From Manihot esculenta (taxonomy: Eukaryota > Streptophyta > Magnoliopsida > Malpighiales > Euphorbiaceae), in the NCBI RefSeq assembly GCF_001659605.2, contig NC_035172.2:22055973-22119972 (forward strand): DNA of 64,000 bases, in the 5' to 3' direction. Below the pieces are notes generated by a model. That model was given only the letters and a program-made list of their open reading frames with translations, was not told the origin of the DNA and did not search any database. How positions within the stretch are numbered: position 1 is the first letter of the stretch; the number at the start of each line of letters is the position of its first letter. Positions 45,777 through 57,355 of this stretch are shown piece after piece. Both the position numbers and the translations under genes were made by a program.

Positions 45777-48700
45777 ATGAGAGGAACTCGTCGATCTGCA
45801 CGATTGACTGGAGTGCCACCTGAGGATGAGGGCACGAGCGCCCATCCTCCTACATTGCCTAGGGCAATGTCTAGCAGGTCCAACAGGGACAGAGCAGTAA
45901 GGGACCCTAGAAGGTCTTTGGATCTGGGTAGAAGCAGATCAGTCAGAGGAACAGTTCAGGGAGGAGCATCAGAGGATATGGGGGATGATATGGATGTAGA
46001 GCAGAGGAGGGATGACAGTTTGGGAGTTAGTATGTCAGAAGAAGGAATGGGAGAGTCCCAAGGAGGCACTCAGGCCTCGGGATTTGTTCAGCCACCCTAC
46101 TACCCACACTTCTCACAAAACCCTGGGTATTCGATGGGAGGCACATCGGACTACCACAGCTTTAGCCCTTATCCCACACAGATGCCATACCCACCCTACT
46201 ACCCACCATATTCACAGTACCCAATGTATCCACCTCCACCTTACTATCCAAATCCAGCAAACCCTACTCCAGGGGATGCTGCACCTCTTCCTCCTCCAGT
46301 AGAACCAGCAGCCCCAGCTACCCAACCTCCTAGACCTAGCTCAGCCAGTGGGAGCAAGGTCAAGATGACCGACTACATGAAGTTGGGTGCTCCCCAGTAT
46401 GAAAAAGGGGATGACCCGTTCGTGTATCTGGAGAGGGTCAAGGTGATCACAGATGAGATAGGGGCTGATGACAGTAAAGCCATTCAGATGGCCGGGTTCA
46501 CACTTAAGTGCAAGAAGGCATGAGAATGGTTCAAGAATTATGTGAACCCCAGAGTAGACAGCATGTCTTGGGAAGAGTTCGTAAACGAGTTTACGGGATG
46601 GGCTTTCCCCGATAGCTCGAGGGAGCTAAAAATGATTGAGTTTGAGCAGTTGAGGCAAACTGATGAGATGGGTGTAGAGGAGTTCACAGACAGATTTCTG
46701 GAGCTGTTGCCTTTTTCAGGGCAAAGCCTTGACACGGATCAGAAAAAGTCAAGGAGGTATATCATGAAACTCCACTCCAGATATTCCTCCTTGATCCAGT
46801 CAGCAGATAGGGAGAGCTTCCATGCCATAGTGGATATGGCCCGGAAAATGGAGGCCAGTGCCATCGTTTAGGGAACAGTTAAGCAGTCAGTGGCACAGCC
46901 TTCTGGTTCTAAGACCCCAGGCTCTTCTTCTTTTAGTGCAGCAGCTTCAGGCAGCAAGAGGTGGAGTAGTACCACCAAGAAGTCGAAGAAGAACAAGTTT
47001 TGGAACAAGGTTAAGTCCAGTCTGGGACTAGGGAGTGGCTCAAGCTCTGGTGCGGATAATGCAGTTTGTGCAAGGTGTGGTAAGCCACACAGGGGAGTAT
47101 GTCGGTTTGGGACGACGACCTGTTACAGATGTGGTCAGGAGGGGCATATGTCTCGAGATTGTCCAAGAGCAGCCCCGATGGCACAGTCCCAGCAGACAGC
47201 TTCAGGCAGTGTAGCGCAGCCAGCAGCTCCAGCCATGACGCAGGCCAGTGGCAGAGGCAGAGGGAGAGGGGCAGCCTCTTCTTCAGCAGGTTTCAGGGGT
47301 GAAGGTCAATCAGCTCCAGCACGGATCTTCACGATGACTCAACAGGAGGCAGATGCATCTAACACCGTGGTGGCAGGTAACTTAGTCATTGGTTGTTCAG
47401 ATGTGTACGCCTTGATGGACCCTGGTGCATCTCATTCTTTTGTTACACCGAGAGCCGTCCAGAGGTTAGGGTTGATGATCTCTGCGTTAGAGTGTCCTCT
47501 CTGGGTCAGTGGACCCAAGTGTGATCCATCAGTGGCAGAGTCAGTCTGCCAGTGTAGTCCTGTGTTTGTTGAGGGAAGATGCATGTCCGCCGACCTTGTG
47601 GTTCTAGACTTGACAGATTTTGACGTCATTCTAGGGATGGACTGGCTATCTACCCATGGTGCTACCTTGGACTGTAGAGACAAGGTAGTCAGGTTCAGAG
47701 GTCAGGATGGGTCTGAGGTTGTCTTCAGAGGAGACAAGAGGGGTACACCTAGAGGTCTGATATCAGCTCTTCAGGCTCGTAGGTTGCTTAGGAGGGGATG
47801 TCAGGGGTATTTGGCTCATGTGAGAGAGCTTAACAGTCAGGTTAGAGAACCCGCCTCGGTGCCAGTGGTTAGAGAGTTTCTAGACGTCTTCCCAGACGAG
47901 CTGCCAGGTTTACCACCTGCTAGGGAGATAGAGTTCGAGATAGAATTGATGCCTGGAACCCGACCGATCTCTATCCCTCCCTACAGGATGGCGCCAGCAG
48001 AATTGAAAGAGTTGAAGGAACAGTTGCAAGAATTGGTAGAAAAGGGCTTCATCCGACCGAGTACCTCACCTTGGGGTGCTCCAGTTTTGTTTGTGAGAAA
48101 GAAGGATGGATCCCTTAGACTTTGTATCGACTACAGGCAGTTGAACAAAGTCACTACCAAGAACAAGTACCCTTTGCCAAGGATCGACGATCTATTCGAC
48201 CAGCTAGCAGGAGCGGGTTGTTTCTCCAAAATAGATCTGAGATCTGGGTACCATCAGCTGAGGATCAGAGATGAGGATGTGCCGAAGACAGCCTTCAGGA
48301 CCAGATATGGGCATTTTGAGTTCCTTGTAATGCCGTTCGGGTTAACCAACGCCCCTGCAGCATTCATGGATCTCATGAACAGAGTGTTTAGCCAGTACCT
48401 GGATCACTTCGTTATTGTCTTCATAGACGATATCTTAGTGTATTCCAGGAATGCAAAGGAGCATACCCATCATCTGCGGTTGGTCTTGCAGACCTTGAGG
48501 GAACATGGCTTGTATGCCAAGTTCTCTAAATGTGAGTTCTGGCTGAGGAGCATTTCGTTCTTGGGGCATGTAGTGTCAGAGAATGGGATAGAGGTGGACC
48601 CCAAGAAGACAGAAACTGTGGCTAACTGGCCTAGACCCACTTCAGTGACGGAGATCAGGAGTTTCTTGGGTTTGGCAGGTTACTACAGGAGGTTCGTTCA

Positions 48701-50762
48701 GGACTTCTCGAAAATAGCAGCTCCTCTGACCAGACTAACCAGGAAGAATCAGAAGTTTCTGTGGACCGACCAGTGCGAAGAGAGTTTCGAAGAGCTTAAG
48801 AAGAGGTTGACTTTAGCACCGGTTTTAGCTCTGCCATCTAGTGATGAGGACTTTACAGTCTTTTGTGATGCGTCCCGTGTGGGACTGGGTTGTGTGCTAA
48901 TGCAGAATGAGAGGGTGATTGCTTATGCTTCTAGGCAGCTGAAGAAGCATGAGTTGAATTACCCCACACATGACCTTGAGATGGCAGCAGTCATCTTTGC
49001 ACTCAAGATGTGGAGGCACTACCTCTATGGGGTAAAATGTGAGATCTTTACAGATCATAAAAGCCTGCAGTACATCCTGAGTCAAAGAGATTTGAACTTG
49101 AGACAGAGAAGATGGGTAGAGTTGCTGAGTGACTATGATTGCAAGATTCAGTACCATCCGGGTAAGGCGAATGTCGTGGCAGACGCCCTAAGCCGGAAGT
49201 CACTAGCCAGTCTATCCCACATCACGGCAGAGAGGAGACCAGTGGTGAAGGAGTTTTACAAGCTCATTGATGAAGGCCTACAGTTGGAGTTGTCTGGTAC
49301 CGGTGCTTTAGTGGCCCACATGAGAGTGACACCCGTGTTTCTGGAGCAAGTGGCTCAGAAACAGCATGAGGACCCAGAGTTAGTGAAGATTGCCAGGACT
49401 GTTCAGTCAGGCAAGGATAGTGAGTTCAGATTTGACAGTAAGGGGATCCTCCGCTATGGGAGTCGACTGTGTGTACCAGATGACATAGGGCTAAAAGGAG
49501 ACATTATGAGAGAGGCTCATAATGCAAGATACAGCATTCACCCCGGGGCCACCAAGATGTATCAAGATTTGAAGAAGGTGTATTGGTGGCCAGCGATGAA
49601 GAAAGAAGTGGCACAGTTTGTGTCCGCCTGCGAAGTATGTCAGAGGGTGAAGCTGGAACATCAGAAGCCGGCTGGAATGCTTAACCCGCTACCTATTCCA
49701 GAGTGGAAATGGGAGAATATAGCTATGGACTTCCTAGTGGGGTTACCGGCGACATCCAACAGATTGGACTCCATATGGGTGATTGTGGACAGACTCACCA
49801 AATCTGCTCACTTCATCCCTGTCAGGAGTGGCTATTCTGTGGACAAGTTGGCGCAGGTGTACGTTGATGAGATAGTCAGACTGCATGGGGTTCCTGTTTC
49901 TATAGTGTCAGATAGAGGACCCCAGTTCACCTCCAGGTTTTGGCGGAGTCTGCAAAGTGCTATGGGTACCACGTTAGATTTCAGTACTGCCTTCCACCCC
50001 CAGACTGATGGACAGTCAGAAAGGACCATCCAGACTATCGAGGATATGCTCAGAATGTGTGTGCTGGACTTTGGCGGTTCTTGGAGGCAACATCTACCCT
50101 TGGAGGAGTTCGCCTACAATAACAGCCATCATGCTAGCATCGGGATGGCTCCATATGAAGCTTTATATGGGAGGAAGTGCAGGTCACCTGTTTGCTGGGA
50201 GGAAGTTGGAGAAAAGGCCTTGGCAGGGCCTGAGCTAGTAGAGATCACCAGCAGGGTGGTGCCCATTATAAGAGAGAGAATCAAGACTGCTACAAGCAGG
50301 CAGAAGAGTTATGCAGACATCCGCAGGAAACAGGTAGAGTTTCAGGAGGGGGATCTAGTATTGCTCAAGGTGTCTCCAATGAAAGGGGTGGTTCGGTTCG
50401 GGAAGAAAGGTAAGCTAGCTCCACGATACATCGGACCCTTCGAAATATTGCAAAAGGTCGGGAATGTGTCGTACAAGCTGGATTTACCTGCTTCAATGCA
50501 AAGAATCCATCCGGTTTTCCATGTTTCCATGTTGAGGAAGTTTGTGTCAGATCCGGGCAAGGTTCTTAGCGAGCCTAATGTAGAGATCCAAGAGGATCTC
50601 ACCTACGTAGAACAGCCAGTACGGATTCTTGACACTCAGATCAGAAAGCTAAGAAACAAGGAAATCCCGATGGTGAAAGTCCTTTGGAACCACCACAATA
50701 TAGAAGAATGCACCTGGGAGACACGGGAGTCCATGCTCCAGCAATATCCCCATCTCTTTTAG
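45777..50762 (+). pseudogene. gag-pol: G4 gag-pol polyprotein with two stops in gag
   Basis: The single frame has 1661 codons before the terminal stop. The ATG lies 9 bases after an acceptor-like TTTTCCAG. Domains by approximate residue: Pro/Tyr-rich N-terminus (98-170), gag core (195-370), knuckles [12 protein letters not shown] and [14 protein letters not shown] (431-463), protease DPGAS (546), RT (735-960, FIDD near 881), RNase H (from 1031), integrase HHCC (1247-1300) and catalytic D, D, E near 1317, 1377 and 1414, chromodomain (1608-1660). A TGA at 46521-46523 (CGA in G2/G3) and a TAG at 46869-46871 (CAG in G3) lie in gag. From 46872 on no lesion is visible, so pol is intact in sequence but could not be made from the normal start. 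Confidence 0.95.
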
Positions 50763-50847
50763 AGGTTAGTATCCTTGTGTGCTATGTATGTTATGTTGTT
50801 TTGCTATGCATGTACTAGTTGAGGAACATTCGGGGACGAATGTTCTT

Positions 50848-50860
50848 AAGGGGGGGAGAA
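50848..50860 (+). promoter_or_regulatory. G4 polypurine tract
   Basis: A-A-G7-A-G-A-A abuts the 3' LTR. Confidence 0.9.
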
Positions 50861-53120
50861 TGTAATACCCGGCTAGACTCCGGTATCGGAATTCCTACCG
50901 TCCGGTGGAATCTCGGATGTCGAAAACCTCTAGAAGGGTAAAAGTATGTTTTTACGATATGTTTTCATGTTTTTAATAATTTTAAGTATGTTTTTACATG
51001 AGTTTTGTATGAAAAGTCCTTGGAGGAAAACCCAGGTTCGGCCGCCGAAAGTCAAGTTCGGCCGCCGAACATGCATGCGTTTTGGAGGCACGTTAGGCCC
51101 CCGAAAGCATGAGTGAGGGAAGTCCAGGTTCGGCCGCCGAAACTCAAGTTCGGCCGCCGAACATGGCATGCATGCGGAGGCACATTCGGCCCCCGAACGT
51201 GGCCTGGCCAGCCACCTATAAAAGGGGCACTTAGCCGAAATGGGGGAGCTTTCTCCCATTTTCGGCCACAGCTAGCTTCCGACCTCCCTCTCCCCAGATC
51301 TTGTGTTCTTTCTTCAAATCTCCTCCATTTTTCTTGAGTTTTAACCTCACATTGCAAGTTTTGAACATTTTAAACAAGTTTGGAGCTTTGGAAACTCAGG
51401 AGCTCATTTGCTTGGACCTCCGAGTTTTGGTCGTCTCTTTCTCGATCTTCAAGAGGTAAGAGCCGATCTTAAGCTCAATGTATGTTTTTAACAAGTTTTA
51501 TGAAGTTTTATGGGGTAGAAATGCATGTTTAAGTTAGTTGAGCTATGTTAGGTTTTATGTGATTTATGGACAATGTATGTTGTTGATGTGTGTTTGAAGT
51601 GTTGTAGTTGGGGTATATGCTAGTTTGAGACCCCTAGGTGTAATGTATGATATGTATGCCTGTTTTAGAACAAGTTTATGCATGATTTGAGGCTTGGGGA
51701 GGCAATAGGCTCGTTTGAGCCGAGTTTCTGTCCATTTGGGAGAAACCAGGTTCGACAGCCGAAGGAACTTTCGGCCGCCGAACCCCCCCTTGTGGAGGCA
51801 GCATTCGGCTGCCGAAGCTTGCCCCCAAAAGAGGACTTTCGGATCTGTCTGGGACTTTCGGCCGCCGAAGGTGCCGCCGAAAGTGCCTGACTTTCGGAAC
51901 TGTCTGGGACTTTCGGCCGCCGAACCTGCCGCCGAAAGTGCCCTGTCCAGCCTTTCTTTGCATGTTTGCATGGATGTTTTGAGATGTTTTAGAGGGTTTT
52001 TGGGAGATGTTTTTAGAGTTATGTTCTAGTATGTTTGGTCCCTCATTTGAGTCCACCTGTGTAGGTTCGGACCCGAGGAACCGAGGACCCCAGCAGTGAG
52101 TCTGCTGCCCCAGTGTCTGGTCAGAGCTACCCAGAGGTGAGTGGAATAACTCTTATGCTTTTAAATAAATAAATCAGTTTTAGCATGATTCACGCATCAT
52201 GAATGCCATGAGATATAATAGGGTGCTTGCATTAGAATTCACGAATATGTTGCATTGCATATTATGTTGATGATGCGGATGAATGTTGAATGATCCTTTA
52301 GTCCTCCTATGTTATGATATGATGATGATACGGTACGGAAGACCAGTGAGGCCCATTCTACGCCCCTGGCACCATGTAAGAGAAAGACCAGTGAGGCCCA
52401 TTCTACGCCCCTGGCATTATGGAATGTTATGTTATGTTATGTATGTAAGAGAAAGACCAGTGAGGCCCATTCTACGCCCCTGGCACTATTGGAATGTGTA
52501 GAGGACTATTGGTGACAAATTCATCCTTGATGTGATTAGCTGTGATGTGATGCATTTCATGTTATCATATGTTTTAAATGTTTTACTATTCTGCTCACTG
52601 GGCTTTGTAGCTCACCCCTCTCCCCTAACCCCAGATGTGCAGGTACAGGGTAGACCAGGAGGTTAGCCAGAGTTTTGAAGCATGTTTATGTAATATGTTA
52701 GATTGTGGACATGATAATTGTACTATGATGTAATGTGAGAAATTATAGTATGTTATGTAATGAGGTATATTGAGGTTATAGTTGTGCTTGACCCTATGAG
52801 TATTGTAATCCCTTGTTGATACATGATTTTAATGTCTATTGATGCTTATGTTGTACCAACTCAACTTATGATGTATCGCCCTTTGGGGCAAATGATGAGA
52901 TCCCACTGAGGGATTAATGTTTAAGTTATGCTATGATTAGTGAATGTACAGGTTGAGTTTGGTTGACATATGAGAATGTTTACAGAATTCTTTTGAGTTG
53001 TTTGATCATGTATGGATTTACAGGTTTACAGGTATATGTCAGGCTTGCTACGGGTCCCGGCGGCCTTACGCCGATCTGGATCCTAGCGCCGGTAGCGGTC
53101 CGGATTTTCGGATCGTTACA
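50861..53120 (+). repeat. G4 3' LTR
   Basis: 2260 bp, nearly identical to the 5' LTR. TATA at 51217-51224. Confidence 0.95.
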
Positions 53121-54482
53121 ACTACCCTCATGGGCAATCCTATCCCACCCTAATGAATGGGGCATTTAGTTTTAAAACCATTCTTTTTACTATGTTATGC
53201 TTACTTACTCATTTTTCTATTCAGAAATGGTAGGCAAGGGAAAAGGACAATTTGCTGAAGCAGATCATGCTGCCCGAAAGTATAAAGCTGTTGCTAAGAC
53301 CTTAGCCTCGCCTCTAAAGTGGACTCACCGCTAGGAGGAGATTATTTTGCTACCTCCTCCTACACCTCCAATTGTCGCCCTTGCAGCTCACACTAGGCCT
53401 TTGAGTTTCAGCCTGAGAGTGCAAGTAAGGGCACTCTTCCTAGTCTCCTAGCCACACAATCCCACCAGATTATGAGGAAGTCAGCACTAGAGTCCCCTGG
53501 CCGTGGAGTATCCAACACCTAGCTCTGGCTTTAATCCGGATCGACTCTCTCCTCAAGCAACAATGTCTCTCCCTCCTGATCGCCAAGAACGTAATGCGAC
53601 ATGGTGACCGTCATCGGTTGGGTGTGGTTGAAACTGATGATCTATATGACAACGCCATACACTCTGCCATAGAGTGTGTTTTATTGGTGTATCTAGCAAA
53701 AGAATGTGAAAAGGCCTTGAGGAGGGAGTTTGGGTCTCTAGAAGGGGAAAGAAAAATTTTTCTGAAGGAGAGCTAGAGGCTACAGACTCAGGTTAATGAA
53801 GTGGAAGGGATGATAAAAGGGACCTTTGAGTACATGGATAAGCTTCAGGAAAATTTTTGACGAGGCCAATGTTGCAAAGGCTGCTTTGGAAACCAAAGCA
53901 AAAGCTACTGAGGACCAAGTTGTCGAGCTTCAATGGTAAGTCCAAGTGCTTCAAGTAGAAGCTATGGAGAAATGAGCTACCGATGACAGAGTTGCAAAGC
54001 TAGAGAACAAGCTGAAAGACATGATGGCTCATGGTGGAGAGATGTTTGTTGAAGGTTAAGACTCTGCGTGGAAAGAGTCTATCAAGTGCTTTTCAGTCGA
54101 GGATTTCTCTTGGATCGACGTAATCTTTCCCGAGGAAGATGACAAGGAGGGGCAGAAGGGGGAGATGCAAGAAAATGTGAACAATCCTTCTAGCCTGACA
54201 TTTACTGGAGGCAATGTTATAACTGTTTATGATAATGTAATAGATGCTCATGAGGAGGATATTGAGGATCCTCCTACCATATAATTTGTAACCCGAGTCA
54301 AATCAATGGAAAAAGACTTTTTATCACTTTTTCTTATTAGTTCGCTAACTTTTAACAATCGGTTGCCCAAAATCTCTCCTAACAGCAAACATAAAAATTT
54401 AACTTGGCAAAATAATTTTAAGGATTGTAATGTCTAGAAACTTACCCAAGGTTAACACTCGGTCTTGATATATAGATGCTTC

Positions 54483-55928
54483 TGTTAGAAAATCCAGAGA
54501 TTACTGCAACTCAAAACACGCAGCGAAAAAATAAAAATCTTTGGTTTCCTTCACAGGATCCAAGTGCTTTGTTTATTTTGAAAGGAAGGATAAGAGACTA
54601 ACCTGTTAGACTCGATGAGAAGATATTATTCCGGACTGATGGTGCTACTATTGAAATGAACACCTTCTATGGTATCCATACGAACATCTTTTATCCTTCT
54701 AGAGTGCTAGCTCTCTCAAAGATGGATAAGCTATATGTTCCCCAATCTGCAACTCAAAACAATTTCTCTAAAAACGTTACTCCCACAATTCGCAGAAGAA
54801 GTTTTTATACGTTTTAAGTCTTTTTGTTTTCCTACACTTCTTTTCATAAAAGAGTTGTGTTCATAACCCACTATCGCAATCTCACAGATATTTAAATATC
54901 TTACGTGATAGTTTGTTTTGATAAAGAAAACTGAAAAATCTTTTATCTGTAACAGTTACAAATAGACTGAAGATCTTTTAAATATTATTATCTTATAATA
55001 ATAATTAATATTAATAATAATATCTTTATTATTATTAATTTACTAATGGGCTTTTAGCCCATTAATATGACATAGCACATCAACGATATTTTTTTGTGTG
55101 TGACCCAATAGGCTCACATTAATTAGCAACAGGCTCAGTCTCACCAGGCCCATAAATCATAAGCGGCCTCTAGCAAGACATTATGACTATCCAACTAATA
55201 TGAGAATCGATAGTCCGATAAAGCCTAATAAATAGAACATGTATTAATCCATTTGTTACACGATATCTAGTTTGAACATAAGTCATGATTAATGTCAAAC
55301 ATATAATGTTCAAACTTGTGATTTCTCGATCTATAAGTAGACTGATAAAATCAAATGATATTGATCATACAATCAATTCATTTGAGCATGACTATGCATT
55401 TCTCAGTCTCACTTATCGAGGGGCCCAGAAGATATCTCTCTCAAAGAGAGGGACAAATTCTATCTTGATTGTTCAATATCCTCTACATAATTTCTATTAT
55501 GCTCAATCATAACCGTTATGATTGTTCGATTAAAGACAATGTTTGGTTATGTCAAAACATAAAAGTCCTTATGTTGGAAACTATGACAATCTCAAGTCAA
55601 AGGATTAAGACATAACTACTTTGAGATTCACTTATGACAATAACCCATGTAGTGATCTCAATGCGGGTCCATCCAATACTTTGTTCTCTAACAAGTATCT
55701 ATGATTATTGAATTATATCAACATATACATAACCATCTCATGATTATTAATCAATAATCATACTAGTTATATTTTATTATTATCAACATTATAATAAATA
55801 ACCAGTGATGTTAATCATTATTGTATAACATGCAAACAAATAATAATGATAATAAAACCTAATTTATTAATAACCAAAACGACATACAAAAAGGTCCAAG
55901 ATAATGGCCTAGGACAAATACACTAACA
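54483..55928. mobile_element. solo LTR of an unidentified family
   Basis: The stretch starts TGTTAGAAAATCC and ends ATACACTAACA, giving the 6 bp inverted ends TGTTAG/CTAACA. It is flanked by a perfect target duplication gcttc (54478-54482, 55929-55933). There is no primer site, polypurine tract or coding inside its 1446 bp, so it is a solo LTR. The family and orientation could not be decided. Confidence 0.85.
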
Positions 55929-56009
55929 GCTTCAACATTTTACATTCATGAAGCTTTAACACCCAAATATTTTATCTGTTAATAAAAATTTGATTCTAAA
56001 CTATTGAAT

Positions 56010-56400
56010 GGGACTAACACCCAGTTACTTGCCTAATGGCTATCCGTCTTGTGGCATTCTTTTGGTAACAAATGCCTTTAATAATTAGTGGGACTAACAT
56101 TTGATCACTTGCCTAGTGGTTACCCATCAGGTGATAATCTTTTGGCAAAAATAATGCCTTTGGTAATTAATGGGACTAACACCCGATCACTCACCTGGTA
56201 GTTACTTGCCTTGTGGCAATCCTTTGGCGAAAAAATGCCTTTGATAACTAATGATACTAACACCCAGTTACTTAACGGTTACCTACCTTGTGGCGTTCTT
56301 TTGGCAACAAGTGCCTTTAATAATTAACCGGACAAATACTCGGTCACTCGCCTAGCTGTTACTCGCCTTATGGTAGAAGTTTGTCTTTAATCATTGTCTT
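56010..56400. repeat. ~80 bp tandem repeat, about 4.5 units
   Basis: Units begin GGACTAACACCC(A/G) and contain CTTGCCT...GTGGC and CTTTTGGCAA...TGCCTTTAATAATTA. Starts fall near 56010, 56090, 56172, 56253 and 56330. Related sequence lies at ~54350-54470, on the far side of the solo LTR, so the array was once longer. Such arrays are common in the 3' region of Tat elements. Confidence 0.85.
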
Positions 56401-56529
56401 TTTTACTCGCATTATTTGGCAACCCATCATTCCACATGATTATAATTTGATCACAATAATTGAAAAGATACCTCATTAAATTTATTGATAAAATTTTTGT
56501 AAATTATAAATATTTTGGAATCAAATGAC

Positions 56530-57316
56530 ATAGCCGTCTAACTTAGCCAACTTATGTGCATTGGAACGAATAACTTTAGAGATTCTATATGGTCCTTTCC
56601 AGTTTTTGCTCAACTTACTAGATGTAGCATCCCTACCTGCTAAATAAGACCGCCTAAGGACTAGATCCCCACATTAAAAACTCGGAGTTTGAATCGGGAA
56701 TTAAATAATTGCAACATCTTATTTCTATAGACAACCATTATGATAAGAGCTTGTTCTCTTAGGTACTTGGTCTTATCAATGTTGAATTGCATTTCTTTAG
56801 AATCACCTGTTGAATTGGGGCATTGGGTTTTAAAACCGCCTACTTAGACCTCCACAGATATAATGGCCTCGGCCCCGTATACTAGTGAGAATGGGATTTC
56901 CCCTGTTGCTGTTCTTAGATTTGTTTTGTATGCCCAAACTATATGTCGGAATTCTCTCAGGCCACCTGCCTTTGGTTTGGTCGTGCTGTTTCTTCAACCC
57001 TTAGAGAATTTTTCTATTTAAAAGCTTTATCATACTATTGATCTGTGAGTGATATGCTAATTTAAATCATAGATCAATGTCTCACTTCTTGCATAATTCT
57101 TTGATATTTGAAATTGGCTGATTGCGTCGCATTATCAGTGATAATAATTGTAGGTATACCACAGTGAGTAAAAATATTTTTGCTTATGAAAGAAATAGTT
57201 TGTTGAGTTGTGATAGATTGTATTGCTTCTGCCTCTACCAATGATAAACTGTAATGATCATATATTTTCTTGACTCTGATGCTTTTAGAAATGGGCCAAG
57301 GATGTCCAACTCCCAC
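56530..57316 (-). pseudogene. Tat-type integrase remnant
   Basis: The minus-strand translation gives YDHYSLSLVEAEAIQSIT (first catalytic region, Asp replaced), HCGIPTIIITDN (second Asp kept), then after frameshifts GRWPERIP, SLVYGAEAIISVEV and LSKNWKGPYRIS in the C-terminal domain. The order and motifs are those of Athila/Tat integrases. Multiple stops and shifts are present. Confidence 0.75.
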
Positions 57317-57355
57317 TAGAAGAATGGCTAGGGATTGCTAATGGCTACTTGCATT

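Larger units (their letters stand above)
43245..53120 (+). mobile_element. G4: youngest complete Tekay-type Ty3/gypsy element
   Basis: The element is 9876 bp, with two 2260 bp LTRs of equal length and a perfect target duplication actac (43240-43244, 53121-53125). The primer site is at 45508-45519 and the polypurine tract at 50848-50860. By eye I count only ~15-20 differences between the LTRs. It is structurally complete, but two stops interrupt gag. It is inserted in the antisense ORF of the Tat remnant. Confidence 0.96.
42377..54285 (+). pseudogene. antisense accessory ORF of the Tat element (Transposase_28-like), split by G4
   Basis: The first part (42500-42990) translates, with several stops, to a pattern like the plant 'putative gypsy type transposon' domain: a DTYRIP start, a VYEVQIKASHRFLVDPF segment, then LHPNNW and SLKRWKNKFF. 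After G4 (43245-53120) the remainder (53226-54285) is K/E/A-rich with heptad-like stretches (a likely coiled coil) and acidic ends, closing with TAA at 54283-54285. Numerous stops and shifts show long decay. The function of this protein class is unknown. It lies opposite to the integrase strand. Confidence 0.55.
41770..57355 (-). mobile_element. decayed Tat-type Ty3/gypsy element (3' half) hosting G4 and a solo LTR
   Basis: A minus-strand integrase remnant, ~80 bp tandem repeats, and an accessory ORF on the opposite strand downstream of integrase together match the known layout of Tat-lineage elements (Grande, Retand, Ogre), which carry antisense ORFs between pol and the 3' LTR. The right side is cut by the Athila/Tat-like element at 57356. 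The left limit is not clear. A TG-starting, LTR-like sequence begins near 41770, but no end, TSD or polypurine tract could be fixed. Without G4 and the solo LTR the remnant is ~4.2 kb. Confidence 0.55.
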
